DNA from: Solirubrobacterales bacterium
Lineage (GTDB): Bacteria; Actinomycetota; Thermoleophilia; Solirubrobacterales; Solirubrobacteraceae
Direction: 5' to 3'
Length of the DNA stretch: 6,656 bases
Assembly: GCA_019240015.1 (NCBI GenBank)
Contig: JAFAZB010000480.1
Span: 1-6,656, forward strand
Positions 1-6,108 of this stretch are shown one piece after another (within the stretch, counting starts at the first letter, position 1; every line of letters begins with the position of its first letter). Below the pieces are notes generated by a model that saw only the letters and a program-made list of their open reading frames with translations, searched no databases and was not told the DNA's origin. A program made the position numbers and the translations under genes.

Positions 1-293
1 AGCGGATCGAGCAGCGCTCCCAGGCGGCTGTACTGGCCGGTGAGCCTGGCCGCGAAGCCATCCAGGTAGTCGGCCCAGCCGATCGCCGCGAACAGCGCCG
101 CGGCGAGCGCGTCGTGCCCGTGCCGGCTCGACAGCGCCACCGCGAGAAACGCCGGGATCGCTGCGAGCCGCGCGTAGCCGATCGCGTTGGGGATCGTCCA
201 CGGATTGAGCGGGCGGCCGGAGCGGGTCGACTCGGGGGGCGGCCCCGAGCGGTCGATGCCGAACAGCCTGCGCTTGCTGACCGGCGGGTTCAC
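1..293 (-). CDS. CDP-alcohol phosphatidyltransferase, N-terminal part (cut by window edge)
   Basis: An integral membrane enzyme that would transfer a phosphatidyl group from a CDP-linked lipid to an alcohol in phospholipid synthesis. The visible 97 residues hold the family signature D-x2-D-G-x2-A-R-x8-G-x3-D almost complete: D75, D78, G79, A82, R83, G92 and D96; the final Asp would lie just outside the window. These Asp residues bind the metal and the CDP group in characterised members. Before it come a polar N-terminal tail (about 1-30), an N-P-W-T-I-P-N segment (30-36) typical of the family's entry into its first helix, and hydrophobic stretches near 43-54 and 62-74. The GTG at 293 is the first possible start, because the proS stop codon lies in the same frame 27 nt upstream with no other start between. 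It follows proS closely on the same strand, so co-transcription is likely. The substrate (glycerol-3-phosphate, phosphatidylglycerol or inositol phosphate) cannot be told from this fragment, so no symbol is given. Confidence 0.9.
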   Translation of the reverse strand, partial: MNPPVSKRRLFGIDRSGPPPESTRSGRPLNPWTIPNAIGYARLAAIPAFLAVALSSRHGHDALAAALFAAIGWADYLDGFAARLTGQYSRLGALLDP

Positions 294-320
294 GCGCCGC
301 CGCTGCCGATCAGGCCGCCC

Positions 321-2003
321 TCAGGGAAGCCCCTGCCACAGCTCCGCCACCGCACCGGCGGCCTCCGCGACCGGGCCGGTCAGCGACCGGCGCCCGCGGC
401 GGACCTGGACTTCGATCTCGCCCGCGGCGAGCGACCGCGGGCCGACCGTGACGCGCAGCGGGCAGCCGAGCAACTCGGCGTCGGCGAACTTCTCTCCCGG
501 CCCGATGTCGCGCTCGTCGTACAGCGTGCGCAAGCCCATCTCCTGGAGCTCGCGATACAGCCGGTCGGCGAGCTCGCGCTCCTGGCTGCCGGGCTTTCCC
601 AACACCACCAGCTGGATGTCGAATGGCGCGATCGTCCGCGGCCAGGAGATCCCCCGCTCGTCGGCAAATTGCTCGACCGCCGCCGCGGCGGCGCGCGCCG
701 GCCCGAAGCCATAGCTCCCCATCCAGATCAGCTCCGTGTTGCCGGACTCGTCGAGGTAGGTGGCGCCGAGCGGCTCCGAGTAGCGGGTCCCGAGCTTGAA
801 GATGTTGCCGATCTCGATCGCCGGCTCGATCCTGAGCTCGCTGCCGTTGATCGTGTCGCCGGCCATCACCGCGCGGACGTCGACGGTCTCGTAGCTGAAG
901 TCGCGCCCTGGCTCCACGCCGCGCAGATGGGCGTCCACCCGACCCGAGCCGGTCACGTAGGCGCCTGGAGCCACCGCCTGGTCGAGCAGCACCGGAACCT
1001 GTGCGCCGACCGGGCCGATGAACCCGGGCGGTCCCAGTCGCGCTTGTACCTCCTCGCGCCGAGCGGTCCTGAACTCGCCACCCAGCGCGGAGCGCAGCTT
1101 GATCTCGTTGATCCGGTGGTCGCCGCGGATCACCACGAGGCGCATCGACTCGTCGTCGAGCACGACCGGGAAGGCCTTCAGCAGCGCACCCGGGGGGACC
1201 TCGAGCGCGCCGGACAGCTGCTCGACGGTGGTCAAGCCGGGGGTGTCGATCAGCTGCGGCGAGTCGAGCCCGGCCGGTAGCGCGACGGGGCGCGGGTCCG
1301 CGCTCGCGACCTCCACGTTGGCGGCGTACCCGGCGGCCAGGGCCACCTCGTTCTCGCCGGCCGCGCACGGCGCCATGTACTCGTGCGCGCCCAGCCCGCC
1401 CATCATCCCGACGTCGGCCTCGACCCGGTACCACTCCAGACCGCAGCGGTCGCAGATCCGGTCATAGGCCGCCACGTGCTTTTCGTAGGCGGCGTCCAGC
1501 CCTTCCGGACCGCGGTCGAAGGTGTAGGCGTCCTTCATGATGAACTCGCGCGTGCGCAGCACCCCGGCGCGGGGGCGGGGCTCGTCGCGTTCCTTGATCT
1601 GGAAGTGGTAGAGGATCAGCGGCAGCTGGCGATAGGACTGGATCGCGGCGCCCACGTGGCCGGTGACGATCTCCTCGTGGGTCATCGCCAAGACCATCTC
1701 GGCTCCGCGGCGGTCCTTGAGCTTGAACAGCTCCTCGATCCCGTAGCGGCCGCTCCGTCGCCACGGTTCGGCGGGATGCAGCACCGGCATCAGCAGCTCC
1801 TGACCGCCGATCGCGTTCATCTCCTCGCGCACGATTTGCACGATCCGCTGGTGCACGCGCCAGCCAGCGGGCAACCACGACCACAGGCCACTGCCGACTT
1901 GGCGGACCAGGCCGGCGCGGACCATCAGCTGGTGCGAGATCGCCTCGGCGTCGGCGGGCGGCTCGCGCTCGGTCGGCAGGAAGTAGGAGGACAGGAGCGT
2001 CAC
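321..2003 (-). CDS. proS: Prolyl-tRNA synthetase, bacterial type with editing domain
   Basis: Cytoplasmic class II aminoacyl-tRNA synthetase that charges tRNA-Pro with proline using ATP. At 560 residues it has the usual length of the bacterial form. Landmarks in order: the motif 1 region (about 60-87, with MPVLHP at 72-77); the T-H-E-E substrate loop at 108-111; motif 2 (about 136-160, RPRAGVLRTREF then MKDAY); an inserted YbaK-like editing domain (about 225-385) that in this family clears mischarged Ala-tRNA-Pro, with K276 at the likely position of the conserved editing lysine; the EIGNIFKLGTRYSE segment at 397-410; motif 3 (about 428-446, GSYGFGPAR); and a C-terminal anticodon-binding domain (about 460-560, with YDERDIGPGEKF). 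The motif 3 loop has Ser430 where E. coli has Cys and P-A-R where E. coli has V-T-R; the key Arg437 remains. The start is a GTG with no clear Shine-Dalgarno sequence, but residues 1-15 match the normal N-terminus of the family, so it is probably right. It leads the phosphatidyltransferase gene and is divergent from sodA. Confidence 0.97.
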   Translation of the reverse strand: MTLLSSYFLPTEREPPADAEAISHQLMVRAGLVRQVGSGLWSWLPAGWRVHQRIVQIVREEMNAIGGQELLMPVLHPAEPWRRSGRYGIEELFKLKDRRGAEMVLAMTHEEIVTGHVGAAIQSYRQLPLILYHFQIKERDEPRPRAGVLRTREFIMKDAYTFDRGPEGLDAAYEKHVAAYDRICDRCGLEWYRVEADVGMMGGLGAHEYMAPCAAGENEVALAAGYAANVEVASADPRPVALPAGLDSPQLIDTPGLTTVEQLSGALEVPPGALLKAFPVVLDDESMRLVVIRGDHRINEIKLRSALGGEFRTARREEVQARLGPPGFIGPVGAQVPVLLDQAVAPGAYVTGSGRVDAHLRGVEPGRDFSYETVDVRAVMAGDTINGSELRIEPAIEIGNIFKLGTRYSEPLGATYLDESGNTELIWMGSYGFGPARAAAAAVEQFADERGISWPRTIAPFDIQLVVLGKPGSQERELADRLYRELQEMGLRTLYDERDIGPGEKFADAELLGCPLRVTVGPRSLAAGEIEVQVRRGRRSLTGPVAEAAGAVAELWQGLP

Positions 2004-2129
2004 CGGGGATCGAAGCCTACCCAGCGGCCAGCAGAGCCCCGGTCGCCGCCGCCCGAGCGCTCGATCGGCGCGCGCCGCCGGTCTGATAAGAACAGCTCAA
2101 TCACCTCATTCCGATAAAGGAGCCTCGCG
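2004..2129. promoter_or_regulatory. Divergent intergenic region between proS and sodA
   Basis: This 126-bp non-coding stretch must carry the promoters for proS (minus) and sodA (plus). On the plus strand two weak -10-like hexamers are visible, GATAAG at 2085-2090 and GATAAA at 2113-2118, neither with a convincing -35. On the minus strand TAGGCT (2019 down to 2014) lies 10 nt before the proS GTG and could be a -10 giving a very short leader. A cluster of perfect palindromes lies in the middle: CGAGCGCTCG at 2054-2063 and CGGCGCGCGCCG at 2066-2077. These could be an operator, but short GC palindromes are common by chance in such DNA. The role as a promoter region is secure from gene orientation; the individual sites are guesses. 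Confidence 0.5.
2116..2122 (+). promoter_or_regulatory. Ribosome binding site of sodA
   Basis: AAAGGAG, a strong Shine-Dalgarno match, ends 7 nt before the ATG at 2130. It fixes the sodA start and is the clearest ribosome binding site in the window; the other genes have weak or absent ones. Confidence 0.85.
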
Positions 2130-2738
2130 ATGGCCTACTCGGTCCCGCCGCTGCCCTACGACTACAACGCGCTCGAGCCGCACATCGACGAGCAGACGAT
2201 GCGCTTCCACCACGACAAGCACCACCAGGCCTACGTGGACAAGGCCAACGGCGCCCTGGAGGGCACGCAATGGGATGGCAAACCGATCGAAGAGGTGCTC
2301 CAGGACCTGGGCTCGCTGCCCGAGGACAAGCGCACGCCGGTGCGCAACAACGGCGGCGGCCACTACAACCACTCGCTGTTCTGGGAATGGATGGCGCCTG
2401 ATGCGGGCGGCGAGCCCGACGGGGCACTGCAATCGGCGATCGAGTCCGCGTTCGGATCGTTCGACGAGTTCAAGGCCAAGTTCAAGGACGCCGGCGTGAA
2501 CCGCTTCGGGTCGGGTTGGGCGTGGCTCGTCCACGACGGCTCCGGTCTGGCGGTGGTCTCGACGGCCAACCAGGACAACCCGATCAGCGATGGCAAGACG
2601 CCGCTGCTGGGCGTCGACGTGTGGGAGCACTCCTACTACCTGAAGTACCAGAACCGCCGCCCCGACTACATCGACGCCTGGTGGAACGTGGTCAACTGGT
2701 CCAAGGTCGCCGAGGGCTTCGAGCGCGCCGGCGGATAG
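2130..2738 (+). CDS. sodA: Superoxide dismutase, Mn type of the Fe/Mn family
   Basis: Converts superoxide to oxygen and hydrogen peroxide, protecting the cytoplasm. The 202-residue length is normal for the family. The four metal ligands are present: H27 in the helical hairpin (FHHDKHH), H81 (NHSLFW), D163 and H167 (DVWEH). Second-sphere residues H31, Y35, W130 and W165 are also present. Metal choice can be read from the known discriminators: G77 in the G-G-G-H segment and Q148 in the ANQDNP segment match manganese enzymes, whereas iron enzymes have Gln at the first site and Ala at the second. I therefore infer Mn or cambialistic use. There is no signal peptide. The ATG is set by a strong upstream Shine-Dalgarno site. 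It appears to be a single-gene unit: proS is divergent upstream, and ispG converges downstream with only 21 bp between the stop codons. Confidence 0.97.
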   Translation: MAYSVPPLPYDYNALEPHIDEQTMRFHHDKHHQAYVDKANGALEGTQWDGKPIEEVLQDLGSLPEDKRTPVRNNGGGHYNHSLFWEWMAPDAGGEPDGALQSAIESAFGSFDEFKAKFKDAGVNRFGSGWAWLVHDGSGLAVVSTANQDNPISDGKTPLLGVDVWEHSYYLKYQNRRPDYIDAWWNVVNWSKVAEGFERAGG

Positions 2739-2754
2739 CCGGGCCGCCGCCGGC
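2727..2754. terminator. Possible stem-loop between the converging sodA and ispG genes
   Basis: GCCGGCGG (2727-2734) and CCGCCGGC (2747-2754) form an 8-bp perfect, all-GC inverted repeat with a 12-nt loop. It spans the sodA stop codon and most of the 21-bp gap to the ispG stop, where a shared two-way terminator would be expected. There is no run of T on either side, so it is not a textbook intrinsic terminator. A GC-rich inverted repeat can arise by chance here. Confidence 0.35.
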
Positions 2755-2759
2755 AGGAA

Positions 2760-4001
2760 TCAGGTCCTGGTGAAGCGGCGACCGGCGACCGGCGAGAGGG
2801 CCTCGTCGAGCGGCGGCTGACCGTCCGCGGCGGCTGCCTCGAGCGCCGCCAGCCGCTCGGGCGTGAGCTCGTCCGCGTTCTCGGCTTCGATCCGCTCCAG
2901 CCACCGCGCCCCCTGCTCGGCCGCCCCGGCGTCGACGTCCACCTTTCGCGAGGAGACGTACTTGTCGATCTCGGCGAACAGCGTCTGCACGAGCAGCTCC
3001 TGGGGCACTTTGCGAAGCGGCTTGCCGCGGCTGAACACGAGGCCTTCGTTCTTGGCCCCGGTGATCCCGAAGTCCGCGTGCGAGGCCTCACCGATTCCGT
3101 TCACGGCGCAGCCCAGCACCGCGACTTCGATCGGCTCGTCGTAGGCCTCCAGCCGACGCTCGATCTCGGCGACGACCGTGTCCATGTCGAACTGGAGCCG
3201 GCCGCAGGTGGGGCATGCGATCAGCACCGGCCCGCGCTGGCGCAGGTGCAGCGCCTTGAGGATCTCCCACGCGACCTTCACCTCTTCCTCGGCATGGAAG
3301 GTCGACAGCGAGATCCGGATCGTGTCCCCGATCCCGTCCGCCAGCAGCGTGCCCAGCCCGACCGCGGACTTGAGCGAGCCCGACCACTTGGTGCCCGCCT
3401 CGGTGATCCCGAGGTGCAGCGGATACGGGATCCGCTGCGCGAGCAGGCGGTTGGAAGCGATCGTGTTGGGAACGCTCGTCGACTTGATCGAGACCTTGAA
3501 GTTCTCGAACTCGAGCCGTTCCATCAGCTCGACGAACGCGACCGCCGCGGTCACGAGCGCCTCGACGGGGTTCTCGCGCTCCAACTCGTGCAGGTGCTTG
3601 GGCAGCGAGCCGGAGTTGACCCCGATCCGCAGCGGCGTGCCGAGCTCCGTGGCCCGCGCCGCAATCAGCGCGACCTTGTCCGGCCCGCCGATGTTGCCGG
3701 GGTTCAGCCGCACGCAGTGGGCGCCGGCGTCGAGCGCCTTCAGCGCCAGGGTGTAGTTGAAGTGGATGTCGGCGATCACGGGGATCGGCGATCGCCTGAC
3801 GATCGTCTCGAGCGCCGCGGCGTCCTGCTCGCGCGGCACCGCGACGCGTACCAGGTCGGCACCCGCCTGCGCGACGCGCCCGATCTGGTCCATCGTCGCC
3901 TGCAGATCGGCGGTCTCGGTCTTGGTCATCGTCTGCACGGCGACCGGCGCGCCGCCGCCGATCGCCACCTCTCCGACGTGGATCTGGCGCTCTGAGGCCA
4001 T
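2760..4001 (-). CDS. ispG: 4-hydroxy-3-methylbut-2-en-1-yl diphosphate synthase (flavodoxin/ferredoxin type)
   Basis: Cytoplasmic [4Fe-4S] enzyme of the MEP pathway that reduces methylerythritol cyclodiphosphate to HMBPP, the precursor of all isoprenoids including polyprenyl-phosphate carriers. The N-terminal TIM-barrel part (about 5-255) has typical segments: QTMTKT at 23-28, ADIHFNYTLAL at 77-87, VRLNPGNIG at 97-105 and GVNSGSLP at 127-134. The C-terminal cluster domain supplies the iron ligands C263 and C266 (CPTCGR) and C298 (GCAVNGIGEA), plus E305, which is the fourth ligand in characterised enzymes. From about residue 358 a tail of some 55 residues, charged and Ala-rich with a likely helix at 378-392, extends beyond the short bacterial form. 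The ATG at 4001 is preceded by a weak GGGG. The gene starts 20 nt after the stop of the small exported-protein gene, so it is probably the last gene of that unit. A -10-like TACACT (4013 down to 4008) could give an additional leaderless start. Confidence 0.97.
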   Translation of the reverse strand: MASERQIHVGEVAIGGGAPVAVQTMTKTETADLQATMDQIGRVAQAGADLVRVAVPREQDAAALETIVRRSPIPVIADIHFNYTLALKALDAGAHCVRLNPGNIGGPDKVALIAARATELGTPLRIGVNSGSLPKHLHELERENPVEALVTAAVAFVELMERLEFENFKVSIKSTSVPNTIASNRLLAQRIPYPLHLGITEAGTKWSGSLKSAVGLGTLLADGIGDTIRISLSTFHAEEEVKVAWEILKALHLRQRGPVLIACPTCGRLQFDMDTVVAEIERRLEAYDEPIEVAVLGCAVNGIGEASHADFGITGAKNEGLVFSRGKPLRKVPQELLVQTLFAEIDKYVSSRKVDVDAGAAEQGARWLERIEAENADELTPERLAALEAAAADGQPPLDEALSPVAGRRFTRT

Positions 4002-4021
4002 CGCCCCAGTGTAGAGCGGGC

Positions 4022-4441
4022 TCAGGGGCGCCTTGTCTCGGGCTGCGAGCCGGGCGGTGCCCGTCTGCGCCGGACCGCGATCGCCCCGAAGGTCGCGGCC
4101 GCGAGCACGAGCGCCACCAGGATCACGATCACGGGCGTGGGGAGCAGCGAGCCGCCCGAGCCGCCCGAGCCGCCGCCGCCCAGGTGCTGGCCGCTGATCG
4201 CGGCCAGCAGCGCGCGGTTGATCACGTCGTAGCAGTTGGTGTACTCCTTGACGGTGGCGCTCATCGCGTTCAGCGCCGCCCTGAGCTCGGCGACCGTGTA
4301 GTGCTGGGAGAGGCCGCCGTGGGCGTTGCAGTCCGTGATCACGGGATTGGGAGCGGCCAGCGCGGAGGGAGCGGCCAGCGCTCCGCCCGCCAGCGCCGCC
4401 GCCGCCGCGAGCAGTGCGATCCGGGCTTGCAGCTGCCTCAT
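4022..4441 (-). CDS. Small exported, membrane-anchored protein with two cysteines, function unknown
   Basis: A 139-residue protein I cannot assign a function. Its architecture is clear. Residues 1-30 are a signal peptide: R3 and R7, a long Ala/Leu core, then a likely cleavage site in the AAPSALAAPNP segment. Residues 31-85 form a compact domain with exactly two cysteines, C38 (ITDCNAHGGLSQHY) and C70 (KEYTNCYDVI), placed to form one disulfide outside the cytoplasm. Residues 88-98 are a Gly/Ser linker, 103-123 a single membrane helix, and 124-127 are RRRR followed by a short Pro-rich tail, so the anchor should end in the cytoplasm. The D-C-x(n)-G-L-x(n)-Y-x(n)-L-R-x-A-L-x(n)-E-Y-x-x-C pattern resembles hypothetical proteins I remember from Solirubrobacterales; this is memory, not a search. 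The ATG at 4441 lies 11 nt after the glycosyltransferase stop with no Shine-Dalgarno site, suggesting translational coupling. The same frame stays open far upstream, but that part is antisense-free shadow coding within the glycosyltransferase gene. Confidence 0.85.
   Translation of the reverse strand: MRQLQARIALLAAAAALAGGALAAPSALAAPNPVITDCNAHGGLSQHYTVAELRAALNAMSATVKEYTNCYDVINRALLAAISGQHLGGGGSGGSGGSLLPTPVIVILVALVLAAATFGAIAVRRRRAPPGSQPETRRP
4149..4175. repeat. Short tandem repeat encoding the Gly/Ser linker
   Basis: The 9-bp unit GAGCCGCCC occurs at 4149-4157 and 4158-4166, with a one-mismatch third copy at 4167-4175. On the minus strand it encodes Gly-Gly-Ser units of the flexible linker before the membrane helix of the small exported protein. 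Such a repeat could change in copy number by slippage without breaking the frame, altering linker length. Confidence 0.7.
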
Positions 4442-4452
4442 GTGAGCGAAGC

Positions 4453-5994
4453 TTATGCGGATCGATACTGGATCAGCACCGCCGGCCCCGGAGGCCCCGG
4501 TCCGAGCAGCTGCGAAGCGCGGGCGCCGATCGCGGCCGGGCTCGCCCGCCAGGCCGGCGCGAGCGAGAATCGGGCCGCCAGGTAGCCGTCGACGACCCGC
4601 GATCCGAGCAGCCTGACCCCCGTCGGCAGCTTGGCCGCGGGCGTCTGCCACGAGCTGCCGACCACGTCCACCTCCCCGACCGTCACGGGCGCTTCGCCCG
4701 TCTGCGGCGTCTGTCCCGAGCCAGTCCACGGCACGCCCGGCAGATAGATCGCCAGCGGAGCGCTCGCGAAGGTGCCGTCGTAGGCGACGATCGCGCGGTT
4801 CGTGTCGGCGGCGCCAAGGGCGCCGGCGACGCCGCGCCAGTTTGGCCGCTGATATGGCGGGCTGCCCTGGATCCGGATCGCGCCATAGACAAACAGCGCC
4901 GCCAGCGCGAGCGCAAGCACGGCGCCGGCGCCGGCGGCGGCGAGGCGGGGCGCCGCGCAGGCCGCGCCGATCACGACCGCCAGCGGGATCCAGGCCGGCA
5001 TCAGAGCGCGCGCCTCGTAGTAGTCGTGCCCGAGCACCGCGAGCGCGAGCGGGATCAGCAGCACCGCGCCAGCGAGCCCCGCGGCGAGGCCGGCGCCGCG
5101 CAGCTCGGCGCCGTCCGCGCCGATCACGAGCAGCACGATCAGGCAGCCTGCGAGCACCGCCGCGCCCCACAGGCCGTAGGTGACGAGCGAGCTGCGGTAC
5201 AAGGTGTTGATCGCGAACGCGACCGGCACCTGCTCGATCCGGATCGAGAGCGGAAACTGGTCGATCCAGCCCGTCGGGTGCGAAGCGTGACTCACCAGGT
5301 GGGGGATCAGGGCGAGCTCCACCACCCCCTGCGCCGCCACCACCACGACTGCCAGGCGACTCCGGGCGCGGTACAGCAAGCCGATCGCCTCCGCCGCGAC
5401 GAGAAAGCCGGCGAAGTACTGGGTCAGCAGCGCGGCGGCCGAGAACACCCCCCACCACACCAGGTTGCGCCGCGAGGGGTGCTGCCAGGCGCGCGCGAAG
5501 AACAGCAGTGAAGCTCCGGCCAGCGCCGCCAGCAGCATGTACTCCCGGGCCTCCTGCGAGTACCAGATCATGAACGGGTTGATCGCCGCCAGCGCCGCCG
5601 CGGCGAGCCCGGCGCGGCGCGAGACGAGCTCGCGCCCGCACAGGTAGGCGAGCGGGACGACGCCCGTGCCGAGCAGCGCCGAGAGCGAGCGAAGCCCCGC
5701 CTCGCCGGTCCCGAACAGCTTCGCCCACGGCCAGGCGAGCACGAAGTAGAGCGGCGGGTTTGGCTCGTTGGCGCTCCAGGCGCTCAGCATCGCGCCGAAC
5801 GACAGGTGCAGCTCGTGCGCCGCCTGCGCCTCGTCGAACCAGTAGCTCTGGTCGGTCAGCGTCGCGAACCGCAACGCCGCCGCGAGCAGCGTCACACCGG
5901 TCAGCAGCCACACCTCGGCCGAGATCCCGGCGCTGAGGGGCGCGGAGTCATTCCGGGCCACGGCAGCGGCGCCCGTGCGGGCCGGGATCAGCAT
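4453..5994 (-). CDS. GT39-like (GT-C fold) membrane glycosyltransferase
   Basis: A 513-residue polytopic membrane protein related to the PMT/ArnT-type glycosyltransferases, which transfer a sugar from a polyprenyl-phosphate donor to an acceptor on the outer face of the membrane. A first membrane helix (about 28-46) is followed by an outer loop with the acidic pair D54-E55 (YWFDEAQ), the expected catalytic or metal site of this fold. Next come N-P-P-L-Y (79-83) and the segment WYSQEAREYMLL (144-155), whose Q-E-A-R-x-Y core is typical of bacterial family-39 proteins. About ten further hydrophobic segments run to about 373, including an HDYYEARALMP loop at 323-333. Residues 375-513 form a soluble, probably extracytoplasmic tail beginning near a RPNWRGVA segment. 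The ATG at 5994 is the first ATG ahead of helix 1; GTG at 5961 is an alternative, and neither has a clear Shine-Dalgarno site. It is the first gene of the unit with the small exported protein and ispG, and divergent from a glycoside-hydrolase-like gene. Sugar and acceptor are unknown. Confidence 0.88.
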   Translation of the reverse strand: MLIPARTGAAAVARNDSAPLSAGISAEVWLLTGVTLLAAALRFATLTDQSYWFDEAQAAHELHLSFGAMLSAWSANEPNPPLYFVLAWPWAKLFGTGEAGLRSLSALLGTGVVPLAYLCGRELVSRRAGLAAAALAAINPFMIWYSQEAREYMLLAALAGASLLFFARAWQHPSRRNLVWWGVFSAAALLTQYFAGFLVAAEAIGLLYRARSRLAVVVVAAQGVVELALIPHLVSHASHPTGWIDQFPLSIRIEQVPVAFAINTLYRSSLVTYGLWGAAVLAGCLIVLLVIGADGAELRGAGLAAGLAGAVLLIPLALAVLGHDYYEARALMPAWIPLAVVIGAACAAPRLAAAGAGAVLALALAALFVYGAIRIQGSPPYQRPNWRGVAGALGAADTNRAIVAYDGTFASAPLAIYLPGVPWTGSGQTPQTGEAPVTVGEVDVVGSSWQTPAAKLPTGVRLLGSRVVDGYLAARFSLAPAWRASPAAIGARASQLLGPGPPGPAVLIQYRSA

Positions 5995-6003
5995 GCCGCG
6001 GTG

Positions 6004-6009
6004 ATTGTA
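6004..6009 (-). promoter_or_regulatory. Candidate -10 element for the glycosyltransferase unit
   Basis: TACAAT on the minus strand matches the bacterial -10 consensus at five of six positions and stands out in very GC-rich surroundings. It ends 9 nt before the ATG at 5994. Since transcription usually begins 6-7 nt after a -10, the mRNA would have only a few leader bases, which fits the missing Shine-Dalgarno site. No good -35 is seen 16-18 nt upstream. Confidence 0.5.
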
Positions 6010-6079
6010 AAGGGCACCCTGGGCGCGCTCGCGGCGACGATCCGGGCTCGGCGGGGGCCTACAACCCGCGCAGCTCCCG

Positions 6080-6108
6080 CCGGCCTGAAACGCGCAACTT
6101 CCGGCCTG
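6080..6108. repeat. 8-bp direct repeat, 21 bp apart, upstream of the glycoside-hydrolase-like gene
   Basis: CCGGCCTG occurs at 6080-6087 and again at 6101-6108. The start-to-start distance of 21 bp is two DNA helical turns, a spacing used by regulators that bind direct repeats on one face of the helix. The second copy ends 13 nt before the GTG at 6122. It may be chance in GC-rich DNA. Confidence 0.35.

Noticed and set aside
114..1280. Long plus-strand open frame of 388 codons opposite proS and the phosphatidyltransferase
   Set aside because: Its product is Arg/Pro/Asp-rich with no recognisable domain, and it lies antisense to two clearly recognised genes. High GC removes stop codons from the opposite frames.
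310..1434. Minus-strand open frame of 374 codons in another frame of proS
   Set aside because: Overlaps proS on the same strand in a different frame, with a low-complexity Arg/Gly-rich product; a shadow of GC-rich codon bias.
3078..3995. Plus-strand open frame of 305 codons opposite ispG
   Set aside because: Antisense to a complete, intact ispG; its product is Arg/Asp/Leu-rich with no domain.
4442..5911. Upstream extension of the small exported protein to a 629-residue protein
   Set aside because: The added part is a same-strand alternate frame of the glycosyltransferase gene with Arg/Ala-rich content. The signal peptide begins exactly at the ATG at 4441, 11 nt after the glycosyltransferase stop.
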